NCBI GenBank assembly: GCA_003550275.1
Contig: QXCW01000002.1
Coordinates: 62,001-126,000 of the forward strand
Length of the DNA stretch: 64,000 nt
Source: Flavobacteriaceae bacterium MAR_2010_72
GTDB lineage: Bacteria > Bacteroidota > Bacteroidia > Flavobacteriales > Flavobacteriaceae
Direction of reading: 5' to 3'
Part shown: in pieces, positions 54,393-62,247 of the stretch
Position numbering within the stretch: position 1 is the stretch's first letter
How the letters are laid out: each line of letters starts with the position of its first letter
Translations under genes and position numbers: made by a program
Notes under the pieces: model-generated
Told to the model about the DNA's origin: nothing
The model's input: only the letters and a program-made list of their open reading frames with translations
Database searches by the model: none

Positions 54393-55306
54393 TATTTCAA
54401 GGCATTTACTATAGTATTTACATTGTATTTGAACATACCAATATATTCACCTTCCACAGTTCCAGGATTTCCAAGTGCATCTGAATACAAGGTGCCACCT
54501 ATGGCCACTTGATGGCCTTTTGAATTCACTGCGGCCTGCAAGGCTTCAATAGTTCGCCGAGGTACGGAGCTTTCAATAAAAATGGCTTTCACTTGTTTTT
54601 CTATTATGAAAGCGGCAAGTTTTTGAACATCTTGAACACCAGCTTCAGTAGCTGTAGATAAGCCTTGTAAACCTACCACTTCAAAATCGAAAGCGTTTCC
54701 AAAGTAATTAAAAGCGTCATGTGCTGTAACCAAAATGCGTTTGTCTTCAGGAAGTGTTTCTACAATTTTATAAAGTTCTTCTTTTAAATTATATAACTGA
54801 CTTTGGTAATTTTTCCAATTATTCTCAAGAGTTTGAGCATGTTCTGGAATAGCCTCCTGTAGTACGTGGGTAACATAATTACCGGCCAAGACCCAGTTGT
54901 CGACATCAAACCAGATATGTGGGTCATAATTTGAAGCAAAATATTCTGACCCAATTAAAGTATTTTTCTCTAATGCATCCGAAATGGCGACTGTATGAAT
55001 GTTTTGGTGTTCCATTTTTTCAAACACTTCTACCAATTTACCTTCTAAATGAAGACCATTGTAAAAGATAATATCTGCATTGGCCAATTTCGATACATCG
55101 CCTTCACTTGCTTTATACAAGTGTGGGTCCACTCCACTGCCCATAAGACCTTGAAGGTTGATAAGATCACCACCAATATTTTTCACCAAGTCGGTAATCA
55201 TTGAAGTTGTGGTGACGATATTTAGTTTGCCGTTTTCTTGTTTAGATGTGTTTTTACAACTAAAAAGGCTTGCGATTACACATATTATTATTAAGTGTTT
55301 TTTCAT
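54392..55306 (-). CDS. metal ABC transporter substrate-binding lipoprotein (TroA/ZnuA-like)
   Basis: 304 residues from the ATG at 55306; a longer frame (to 55351) runs into the barrel gene. Lipoprotein signal with Cys (LFSCKNTS). Metal ligands typical of cluster A-I proteins: [30 protein letters not shown], plus the acidic ligand near the C terminus. There is no His-rich loop as in zinc-specific ZnuA, which leans to Mn or Fe, but this is only suggestive. It overlaps the ATPase start by one base. Confidence 0.93.
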   Translation of the reverse strand: MKKHLIIICVIASLFSCKNTSKQENGKLNIVTTTSMITDLVKNIGGDLINLQGLMGSGVDPHLYKASEGDVSKLANADIIFYNGLHLEGKLVEVFEKMEHQNIHTVAISDALEKNTLIGSEYFASNYDPHIWFDVDNWVLAGNYVTHVLQEAIPEHAQTLENNWKNYQSQLYNLKEELYKIVETLPEDKRILVTAHDAFNYFGNAFDFEVVGLQGLSTATEAGVQDVQKLAAFIIEKQVKAIFIESSVPRRTIEALQAAVNSKGHQVAIGGTLYSDALGNPGTVEGEYIGMFKYNVNTIVNALK

Positions 55307-55310
55307 GATT

Positions 55311-56123
55311 TTAATTAGTTTTTGTTGGTATTCTAAAGCTAAGGCCAGCACTTAATAATAAGTCCTGCCCCTTGGTAATACTTGAGCCCACAGTTGCGTC
55401 AAGCTGAACATTGTTTGATACTAAATAGGTGAGTCCAGCATCCCAAAAATGGTTGGACGAACTGTCTTCGGGTAAATCACCATAGAGCTCTGCGTAAGCG
55501 CCAAGTTTATTGGTGATACTTTGTCCAAAAGCGATGGTATATACATAAGCGATTTCTGGATTGTCCTCACCCCATGCTGCTCCAAGATTATAGGATAAAC
55601 TAGAATGTTCACTTAAAGTATGGGCAAATGCAAAGCGAAAGTCGGCTCCAGTTGTTTCAGGTCTATAATCTGTACTTGCTGTAAAAGGCAAATACAAATG
55701 ACCTAGAAGTCCAATTTCTGGAAAGCATCCATTTTCTTTAGCTATACTGGTTTTTACGCCTAAAAGGAGCGGATTAAAGCCACTAGTAATATTATCTAAT
55801 TTATTACCGTTGATTTTAGATATGCCTTCAACAAAATCCCATCCTACACGAAGTTCGAGGTTATTTAGTAGCCCATAACGGACTAGGGTAGTATTGAAGG
55901 TGTAATTTTCACTTTTAAACCCATTGTCTTCAAAGGTTTCATAGAATGCCCCAGTTTCGACTTGAATAAATCCCTTGGGCATTACGCTTGGTGATTCGGT
56001 CGCATCTGGACGATCTGTAATTAAAGGTTCTAGTGGATTGCTTTCTTGGGCAGTGGTTGTTAAGCATGCTGCTAGTGAAAGCATGGATGCTACTTTAAGT
56101 GTGTTAGTTAACTTCATCGACAT
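55311..56123 (-). CDS. outer-membrane beta-barrel protein in the metal-uptake operon
   Basis: 270 residues. A signal peptide (about 1-26; TTTAQE follows) and then strands of a phenol MetA/transporter-superfamily barrel: FIQVETGAFYETFEDNGFKSENYTF and LLNNLELRVGWDF. It lies between the regulator gene (overlap of 20 bases) and the binding protein gene (gap of four bases), which points to an outer-membrane pore for the same metal. I infer that from position, as the substrate cannot be read. Confidence 0.84.
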   Translation of the reverse strand: MSMKLTNTLKVASMLSLAACLTTTAQESNPLEPLITDRPDATESPSVMPKGFIQVETGAFYETFEDNGFKSENYTFNTTLVRYGLLNNLELRVGWDFVEGISKINGNKLDNITSGFNPLLLGVKTSIAKENGCFPEIGLLGHLYLPFTASTDYRPETTGADFRFAFAHTLSEHSSLSYNLGAAWGEDNPEIAYVYTIAFGQSITNKLGAYAELYGDLPEDSSSNHFWDAGLTYLVSNNVQLDATVGSSITKGQDLLLSAGLSFRIPTKTN

Positions 56124-56763
56124 AAATAATTTTTGTAAAATCTTCGTTTAATAAAATAGTGTTATTGTTTATAGTAATTTGAGTCATTTTATTCTTGGCA
56201 AATTGTTTAGACACTAAAATTTGATTGCCATATTTTAATCCGTTTTGAGCACAGAAGTCAAAAAATTCTTTATCATCACTCATTAGTCTTGCGATCACGT
56301 ATAATTTATTTTCTTGTGTATATGCAAGTGGAATTGCCGTATTCTCGGTAGTTATTTCCCCTAAAGCATTTGGGATTGGGTCACCATGCGGATCAAATTT
56401 TGGGTTCCCTAAATATTCACTTATTTTATCTGCTAGGAAATCGGACGTTTCATGCTCTAGTGATTCGGCCTCACGATGGATTTCATGCAATGACATGTCA
56501 AATAATTTGTATAAAAAAGCTTCCCAAAGACGATGTTTCCTAACTACGTTAAGAGCCATTTTCGTGCCCTTTTCGGTGAGCTGCAAGGCCTGGTATTTTT
56601 CATAAAACAACAGATCCTTTGTCGCTAATTTCTTGGCCATATCCGTAGCCGCAGCATTTGAGATGCCTAACTTTTTGGCAATGTTGCCCGGTTTTGTGTC
56701 GTTATTGTCGTGTTTGTCATTTTTGTAAATGGCCTTTACAAAGTTTTCAATAGCTACTGACAT
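56104..56763 (-). CDS. mntR: DtxR/MntR family metal-dependent regulator
   Basis: 219 residues. Winged helix (about 1-65; KLGISNAAATDMAKKLATKD), metal-binding dimerisation domain (about 66-140; RKHRLWEAFL, EHETSDFLADKI, which contain the usual Glu, His and Asp ligands), and a C-terminal FeoA/SH3-like domain (about 150-219). Such regulators repress uptake genes when Mn or Fe is bound. It heads the operon and has an inverted repeat in its promoter. The symbol is the usual family name; which metal it answers to is not settled. Confidence 0.91.
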   Translation of the reverse strand: MSVAIENFVKAIYKNDKHDNNDTKPGNIAKKLGISNAAATDMAKKLATKDLLFYEKYQALQLTEKGTKMALNVVRKHRLWEAFLYKLFDMSLHEIHREAESLEHETSDFLADKISEYLGNPKFDPHGDPIPNALGEITTENTAIPLAYTQENKLYVIARLMSDDKEFFDFCAQNGLKYGNQILVSKQFAKNKMTQITINNNTILLNEDFTKIIYVDEVN

Positions 56764-56784
56764 TTATAATTGCTTTAATTAATT

Positions 56785-56815
56785 TTTAAGCTTACTTAAA
56801 TATTTTTCAAATATA
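56785..56815 (-). promoter_or_regulatory. mntR operon promoter with overlapping inverted repeat
   Basis: Minus-strand TATATTTG (56815-56808) fits TAnnTTTG. Seven bases downstream of it the 16-bp palindrome TTTAAGCTTACTTAAA (56785-56800) has a form like DtxR-family boxes. The repeat ends 22 bases before the ATG at 56763. It is a natural place for autorepression. Confidence 0.6.
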
Positions 56816-56886
56816 ACTAAAAAATTTAATTTAGGTAGAGTTTTTTATAATTAGTAAATTCACCTTTTAATTTTCAAATTATTATA

Positions 56887-58917
56887 ATGAATCGATTTGT
56901 TTCTAGTTTAGTTTTCTTTATTTCAATACAATTATTGTGTGCACAGAATGAAAAAACAGCATTACAACCTTTAGATGTTTTTCAGCTTGAATGGGCAGTA
57001 GATCCTCAAATATCTCCAGATGGACAACAGATTGTTTACCGTCGAATGGGTTTTGATATTATGAAAGATAATTCAAAAGGAAACCTTTGGATACTTAATG
57101 CAGATGGTTCTTCGCATAGAAAATTAACGTCGAGAGAAGTTAATGAATCACAAGCCAGTTGGTCGCCAAATGGTGACAGAATCGCTTTTGTGAGCACTAC
57201 AGACGAAGGTTCAGAAATTTATATGTATTGGGTTTCTACGGGTCAAATTGCAAAGATTTCGCAGCTTGAAAAATCACCAAGCGCATTGACTTGGTCGCCT
57301 AATGGTGAACATCTAGCCTTTAATATGTTTGTTTCTGAAAAGCCACCGGTGATTGCCAAACTACCAGAAAAGCCAAAAGGGGCAAATTGGGCCGAACCTG
57401 CAAGAATCACCGACCGATTGAAACACGAAGCTGATGGAAGTGGTTATTTGGAGCCTGGATTTTCACATATATTCATAATCCCTGCTGAAGGTGGTTCGCC
57501 ACGACAAATCACCACAGATAATTACGACCATAATGGGAGTTTGTCGTTTTCTCCAGATGGGAAAACCATTTATTTTTCTGCTAACAGATTTGAAGATTGG
57601 GAATATAGATTTAGAAATAGTGAAGTTTACAGAGTTGATGTCAGTAGCCGCCAAATTACAGCTTTAACAACGCAAGATGGTCCAGATCATACTCCAAAAG
57701 TATCTCTTGACGGAAAAACAATTGCGTTTTTAGGCTTTGAAGACAGAGTTCAAGACCATCAAAATACGGAATTGCATTTAATGAATGCTGATGGGAGTAA
57801 CAAAAGAGTGATTTCTTCAAAGTTGGATGAAAGCGTTTCAGAGATCAATTGGGACAAAGACGGGAAAGGTCTATACTTTATGTATGACGAAAAAGGGAAT
57901 ACCAAAATTGGTTATATCACAACATCAGGAACTATTACCAAACTCGCTGATAATGTTGGTGGCACAACCATTGGAAGGCCTTACGCTTCTGGTTCGTATT
58001 CGGTATCTACAAACGGAACCATTGTTTACACACAATCAAGACCAGAATATCCAGCGGAAGTGGCTGTGATTCAAAATAAAAAGGAAGCCAAACTAATCAC
58101 CAATTTAAATGCCGATGTACTTTCCTATCGTGAACTGGGAAAAGTGGAGGAAGTCTGGTACAAATCAACATTTGATGGTCGCGATATTCAAGGCTGGATT
58201 GTGAAGCCGCCTTTTTATGATGCTTCAAAAGCATATCCTTTATTAGTTGAAAATCATGGTGGACCTATACTAAATTATGGTGACCGATTTACGGCAGAAA
58301 TACAATTGTATGCCGCTGATGGTTATGTGGTATTTTATCCAAACCCTAGAGGAAGCACGAGTTATGGCGAAGAATTCGGGAGTTTATTGAAGAACAATTA
58401 TCCAGGACAGGACTATAATGATGTAATGGATGGGGTGGATTATTTAGTTGAAAAAGGAATTGCAGACAATGATAGGTTGTTTGTCACCGGTGGAAGTGCA
58501 GGAGGAATTATGACCGCTTGGATGATTGGAAAATCAAACCGGTTTAAAGCGGCTGTAGTGGTAAAACCCGTAATGAATTGGATAAGTAAAACTTTGGTCG
58601 CAGACAACTATTATGGCTATGCCGATTCTCGCTATCCTGGACAACCATGGGAAAATTTCGAAACCTATTGGAAATTCTCCCCAATTTCCCTTGTTGGAAA
58701 TGTAGAAACTCCAACCATGGTTATGGTAGGAATGAACGACTTAAGAACACCGCCAAGTGAGGCTAAACAATTATATCACGCTTTGAAATTGCGAAAAATA
58801 GAAACAGTTTTGGTTGAAATTCCGGGATCTTACCATAACATTGCTAATAAACCAAGTAATTTAATTAGTAAAGTAGCACATACTTTGGCTTGGTTGAAGA
58901 AATATGATAAGGAATGA
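56887..58917 (+). CDS. S9 family prolyl oligopeptidase-type peptidase
   Basis: 676 residues. Signal peptide (about 1-21; SLVFFISIQLLCAQ), a WD40/PD40-like propeller (about 30-400), and an alpha/beta hydrolase C-terminal domain with the nucleophile in TGGSAGG, the Asp in GMNDLRTPPSEAKQ and the His in GSYHNIANK. It hydrolyses peptides, typically dipeptidyl or acylaminoacyl substrates, in the periplasm. It is divergent from mntR and unlikely to be part of its unit. Confidence 0.94.
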   Translation: MNRFVSSLVFFISIQLLCAQNEKTALQPLDVFQLEWAVDPQISPDGQQIVYRRMGFDIMKDNSKGNLWILNADGSSHRKLTSREVNESQASWSPNGDRIAFVSTTDEGSEIYMYWVSTGQIAKISQLEKSPSALTWSPNGEHLAFNMFVSEKPPVIAKLPEKPKGANWAEPARITDRLKHEADGSGYLEPGFSHIFIIPAEGGSPRQITTDNYDHNGSLSFSPDGKTIYFSANRFEDWEYRFRNSEVYRVDVSSRQITALTTQDGPDHTPKVSLDGKTIAFLGFEDRVQDHQNTELHLMNADGSNKRVISSKLDESVSEINWDKDGKGLYFMYDEKGNTKIGYITTSGTITKLADNVGGTTIGRPYASGSYSVSTNGTIVYTQSRPEYPAEVAVIQNKKEAKLITNLNADVLSYRELGKVEEVWYKSTFDGRDIQGWIVKPPFYDASKAYPLLVENHGGPILNYGDRFTAEIQLYAADGYVVFYPNPRGSTSYGEEFGSLLKNNYPGQDYNDVMDGVDYLVEKGIADNDRLFVTGGSAGGIMTAWMIGKSNRFKAAVVVKPVMNWISKTLVADNYYGYADSRYPGQPWENFETYWKFSPISLVGNVETPTMVMVGMNDLRTPPSEAKQLYHALKLRKIETVLVEIPGSYHNIANKPSNLISKVAHTLAWLKKYDKE

Positions 58918-58920
58918 AAA

Positions 58921-59058
58921 TTAATGGCATCCGCAGTTGTCTTCGCCGCAACCATTACCCTTCTTTTTCTTTGGTTTCCAAATGAATTTAGCCACAATAA
59001 ACCCAAGCGCTAGAATCAAAGCGGTAATTGCAAGAACATTTTGAAGAAATGGATTCAT
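58921..59058 (-). CDS. FeoB-associated Cys-rich membrane protein
   Basis: A 45-residue ORF, too short for most gene finders. It has one membrane helix (about 7-27; NVLAITALILALGFIVAKF), a basic stretch, and Cys-rich end GNGCGEDNCGCH. The start ATG at 59058 follows 16 bases after the feoB stop. Small Cys-rich proteins of this kind accompany feoB in many bacteria and are proposed to bind or guide ferrous iron. Family by feature and position. Confidence 0.85.
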   Translation of the reverse strand: MNPFLQNVLAITALILALGFIVAKFIWKPKKKKGNGCGEDNCGCH

Positions 59059-59074
59059 ATAGGTTTTGACAAAA

Positions 59075-61174
59075 TTATTTTAATAATTGAAATGCTATTA
59101 AAGCTACAATATATGCAAAAGTACTCATTATAGTCAATTGCAGAATGGGCCACTTCCAACTGTTAGTTTCACGTTTAACAACGGCAAGCGTACTCATACA
59201 TTGCATGGCAAAGGCATAGAATAATAGCAATGAAATCCCAGAGGCAAAATTAAATAGTGGCCCTCCTAAAATTGGATTGATCTCACCAGCCATACGATTT
59301 TTAATGGTCTCTTCTTGATCACTTCCAACACTGTAAATAGTAGCTAAAGTTCCAACAAATACTTCTCTAGCGGCAAACGAACTTACAATAGCGATACCAA
59401 TTTTCCAGTCATACCCCAATGGACTAATCACAGGTTCTATAGCCCGACCCGTTAGCCCAATAAACGAATGTTCTAATTTATATGAAGCCACTTTTTGTTG
59501 TAGGTCTTCGTCGCTTAAGTTTTGGTTCTGGACTTCTGTTTTTACAATTTCTTCAGCATTATTAAAATCTTCACCTGGGCCAAACGAGGCTAAAAACCAT
59601 AATATTATTGAAATGGCTAAAATAATTTTACCTGCCCCAAATACAAATGATTTGGTCTTCTCAATCACCGTTAGCGCCACATTTTTAAACATGGGTAATT
59701 TGTAATTGGGCATTTCAACAACAAAAAAGGTTTTACTTCTAATCTTCAGTATTTTATTTAAAATATATGCTGAACATATTGCGGCACCAAACCCAATCAA
59801 GTATAAGAGCATGAGCGTAAGCGCTTGATATCCTAGTCCAATAATACGCCCTTCGGGAATAACCAAAGAGATAATGATTAGATACACTGGAAGTCTCGCC
59901 GAGCATGTTGTAAAAGGCGTTACCAAAATAGTAATCAAACGTTCTTTCCAGCTTTCAATATTACGAGTTGCCATAATTGCTGGGATAGCACAAGCAGTTC
60001 CAGAAATAAGAGGCACAACACTTTTTCCGCTTAAACCAAAACGACGCATGACACGATCCATCAAAAACACCACACGACTCATATAACCGCTTTCTTCTAG
60101 AACAGAAATAAACAGAAATAAAAATGCAATTTGAGGAATGAAAATAACGATTCCACCTAATCCGGGAATAATGCCTTCGGCTAACAGACTCGTAAACGTT
60201 CCTTGAGGCATGGAATTTTTAACCCACTCACTTAACGACGCAAAAATGCTATCGATAAAATCCATAGGCACACTCGACCAATCGTAAATAGCCTGAAAAA
60301 TGGTCAATAAGATGATAAAGAAAATAGCATACCCCAAAAATTTATGAGTAAGAATCCTGTCTAATTTAATTCTTAAGTCTTTGGCATTGGCTAAATCTAT
60401 GGATTGCCCTTTCTTTAAAGTATCATTTATAAATTGATAGCGCTTTATCGTTTCCTTTTGTTGTAATCGTTTGAGATCAGCTTTAGATTTGGTTTTAAAA
60501 TTAGCGACGGCATCTATTTCATTCCTATCCGTTTTTCCAAAGTTTACGTCTTGGGTAATAACCAACCAAAGTTTATATAATAATTGATTTGGAAACGCCT
60601 TTTGAAGATTGTCAAAGTATGGTTTGTCAATTTCTGATGCATTTAAGCATGGCTTAACTGAAAGCTCTTTATAATTAGCAATAAGCTCTTTCAATTCTTC
60701 GATTCCCTTGTTTTTTCGGGTGCTCGTAAGGGCAATTTTGGTTTCTAAACGCTCTTCCAAATAGGGGATATCTAGTGAAATACCTTTGTAGTTCATTCTA
60801 TCGGCCATATTGATGACAAGAATACAAGGGATTTCTAAATCTTTTATTTGGGTGAAGAGCAGCAGATTACGTTTTAAATTTTCAACATCGCTTATTACTA
60901 TGGCGACATCAGGAAAATCTTTATCGTTTCTATTTAAAAGTAGTTCGATGACCACATTTTCATCAAGTGATGAAGCGTTTAAACTGTAGGTTCCGGGTAA
61001 ATCTAAAATATGTGCTTTTACACCCCTTGGCAGTTTGCAAATACCTTCTTTTTTTTCAACCGTAATGCCAGGATAATTTCCAACCTTTTGATTCAACCCC
61101 GTTAAAGCATTAAAAACAGAGGTTTTTCCGGTATTGGGATTTCCGATTAAAGCGACTTTGATTTGCTTACCCAT
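59075..61174 (-). CDS. feoB: ferrous iron transporter FeoB
   Basis: 699 residues from the ATG at 61174; a TTG four codons upstream is less likely. N-terminal G domain with G1 (GNPNTGKTS), G2/G3 (DLPGTYSLN), and G4-like NMADR. Membrane part of about 11 helices, with two Gate motifs (CSARLPVYL and ISGTACAIPAI). It imports Fe2+ across the inner membrane. It overlaps feoA by eight bases. Confidence 0.97.
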   Translation of the reverse strand: MGKQIKVALIGNPNTGKTSVFNALTGLNQKVGNYPGITVEKKEGICKLPRGVKAHILDLPGTYSLNASSLDENVVIELLLNRNDKDFPDVAIVISDVENLKRNLLLFTQIKDLEIPCILVINMADRMNYKGISLDIPYLEERLETKIALTSTRKNKGIEELKELIANYKELSVKPCLNASEIDKPYFDNLQKAFPNQLLYKLWLVITQDVNFGKTDRNEIDAVANFKTKSKADLKRLQQKETIKRYQFINDTLKKGQSIDLANAKDLRIKLDRILTHKFLGYAIFFIILLTIFQAIYDWSSVPMDFIDSIFASLSEWVKNSMPQGTFTSLLAEGIIPGLGGIVIFIPQIAFLFLFISVLEESGYMSRVVFLMDRVMRRFGLSGKSVVPLISGTACAIPAIMATRNIESWKERLITILVTPFTTCSARLPVYLIIISLVIPEGRIIGLGYQALTLMLLYLIGFGAAICSAYILNKILKIRSKTFFVVEMPNYKLPMFKNVALTVIEKTKSFVFGAGKIILAISIILWFLASFGPGEDFNNAEEIVKTEVQNQNLSDEDLQQKVASYKLEHSFIGLTGRAIEPVISPLGYDWKIGIAIVSSFAAREVFVGTLATIYSVGSDQEETIKNRMAGEINPILGGPLFNFASGISLLLFYAFAMQCMSTLAVVKRETNSWKWPILQLTIMSTFAYIVALIAFQLLK

Positions 61175-61400
61175 TCGTTTTTTCAATTATGATATGAAGC
61201 GCAGTTTCTTTTCTAATGGCCAAATGGGCACCATTGATATTTAAATACATAGGATCTGCAAAAGGAGCGACTTGCAACAACTCCACAAAATTACCAGGCA
61301 AACAGCCCATTTCTAGGAGTTTTAATGGCACATATATTGACGAAACATCAACAATTATGGCTCTTTCGCCTCGTTTTAATTGCGCTAAAGTTGTTTGCAA
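61167..61400 (-). CDS. feoA: ferrous iron transport protein FeoA
   Basis: 77 residues, an SH3-like FeoA domain: LAQLKRGERAIIVDV, LLEMGCLPGNFVELLQVAPF, and LAIRKETALHI. It starts with TTG (61400); no in-frame ATG is near. It assists FeoB at the membrane. A possible promoter and an imperfect inverted repeat lie upstream. Confidence 0.93.
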   Translation of the reverse strand: MQTTLAQLKRGERAIIVDVSSIYVPLKLLEMGCLPGNFVELLQVAPFADPMYLNINGAHLAIRKETALHIIIEKTNG

Positions 61401-61405
61401 GCTTA

Positions 61406-61434
61406 TTTAGATTGATTTTAAAGAAGCAAAAATA
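61406..61434 (-). promoter_or_regulatory. feoA promoter region with imperfect inverted repeat
   Basis: Minus-strand TATTTTTG (61434-61427) fits TAnnTTTG. Four bases on lies TTTAGATTGATTTTAAA (61406-61422), an imperfect palindrome similar in form and place to the mntR repeat. No TTG at the right distance was seen. Confidence 0.4.
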
Positions 61435-61472
61435 AAGTAAAATTTCAGGGTAAAAAAATTGTAGCTAAAAAA

Positions 61473-62144
61473 CTATTGATATTCTTTTTTCAGGATTTTT
61501 ATATCCTCTAATAATCGCTCGATATCTTCAGAGTTAGTACCGTCGTAATAACCTCTTATTTGACGTTTTTTGTCAATTAACATGAAATTTTCGGTATGGA
61601 TCATGTCATAAGCACTGCCATCACCAGTGGTTTTAACTGCCAGATAACTTTTTCTAGCTAGTTCATAAATTTGTTTTTTGTCACCTGTAACCAAATTCCA
61701 CTTTTTGTCGATAACGCCTTTTTCTTTGGCATATTTATTTAGAACAGCTACCGAATCGATTTCAGGAGTAACGGTATGTGATAATAACAAAACCTCATCG
61801 TCGTCAAGAATTTGATTTTGTATCTGATACATATGATTGGTCATGATTGGGCAAATGGTCTGGCATGTTGTAAAAAAGAAATCGGCGACATAAATTTTAT
61901 TCTTGTAATCTTCTTGGGTGACAACCTCTCCATTTTGGTTCACGAGGTTAAAATCGGCAATGGTATGGTATTTTCGTTTGTCAACCAATGAGCTGTCCAC
62001 CAATTCATAATTCACATTGGCAGGCTGATAAATTGGAAGTTTTTTGTCAACTTTTAGGATGTTATAGAAAATGGAAATAATAAGGATTGAAAGAATTAAC
62101 AAAGCAATTCCAAAGTATTTGTAGTCTTTAAAAAAGGATAACAT
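61473..62144 (-). CDS. SCO family copper chaperone for cytochrome oxidase
   Basis: 223 residues. An N-terminal membrane anchor (about 10-30) and a thioredoxin-like fold. The copper-binding CxxxC motif is CQTIC (in FFTTCQTICPIM) and the His is in MIHTENFML. It inserts or reduces copper for the CuA site of cytochrome c oxidase. It is divergent from the M1 peptidase. Confidence 0.92.
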   Translation of the reverse strand: MLSFFKDYKYFGIALLILSILIISIFYNILKVDKKLPIYQPANVNYELVDSSLVDKRKYHTIADFNLVNQNGEVVTQEDYKNKIYVADFFFTTCQTICPIMTNHMYQIQNQILDDDEVLLLSHTVTPEIDSVAVLNKYAKEKGVIDKKWNLVTGDKKQIYELARKSYLAVKTTGDGSAYDMIHTENFMLIDKKRQIRGYYDGTNSEDIERLLEDIKILKKEYQ

Positions 62145-62180
62145 GCTTATTGTGATTTGACTTAACTAAAGATTTGAGTG

Positions 62181-62188
62181 CAAAAATA
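62181..62188 (-). promoter_or_regulatory. putative -7 element of the SCO gene
   Basis: Minus-strand TATTTTTG fits TAnnTTTG, 37 bases before the ATG at 62144. Confidence 0.45.
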
Positions 62189-62247
62189 CAACACATTACT
62201 ATTAAAAATGGTATTTTTAAACTGCTATTGAAGAAAATTTGCCCAAA

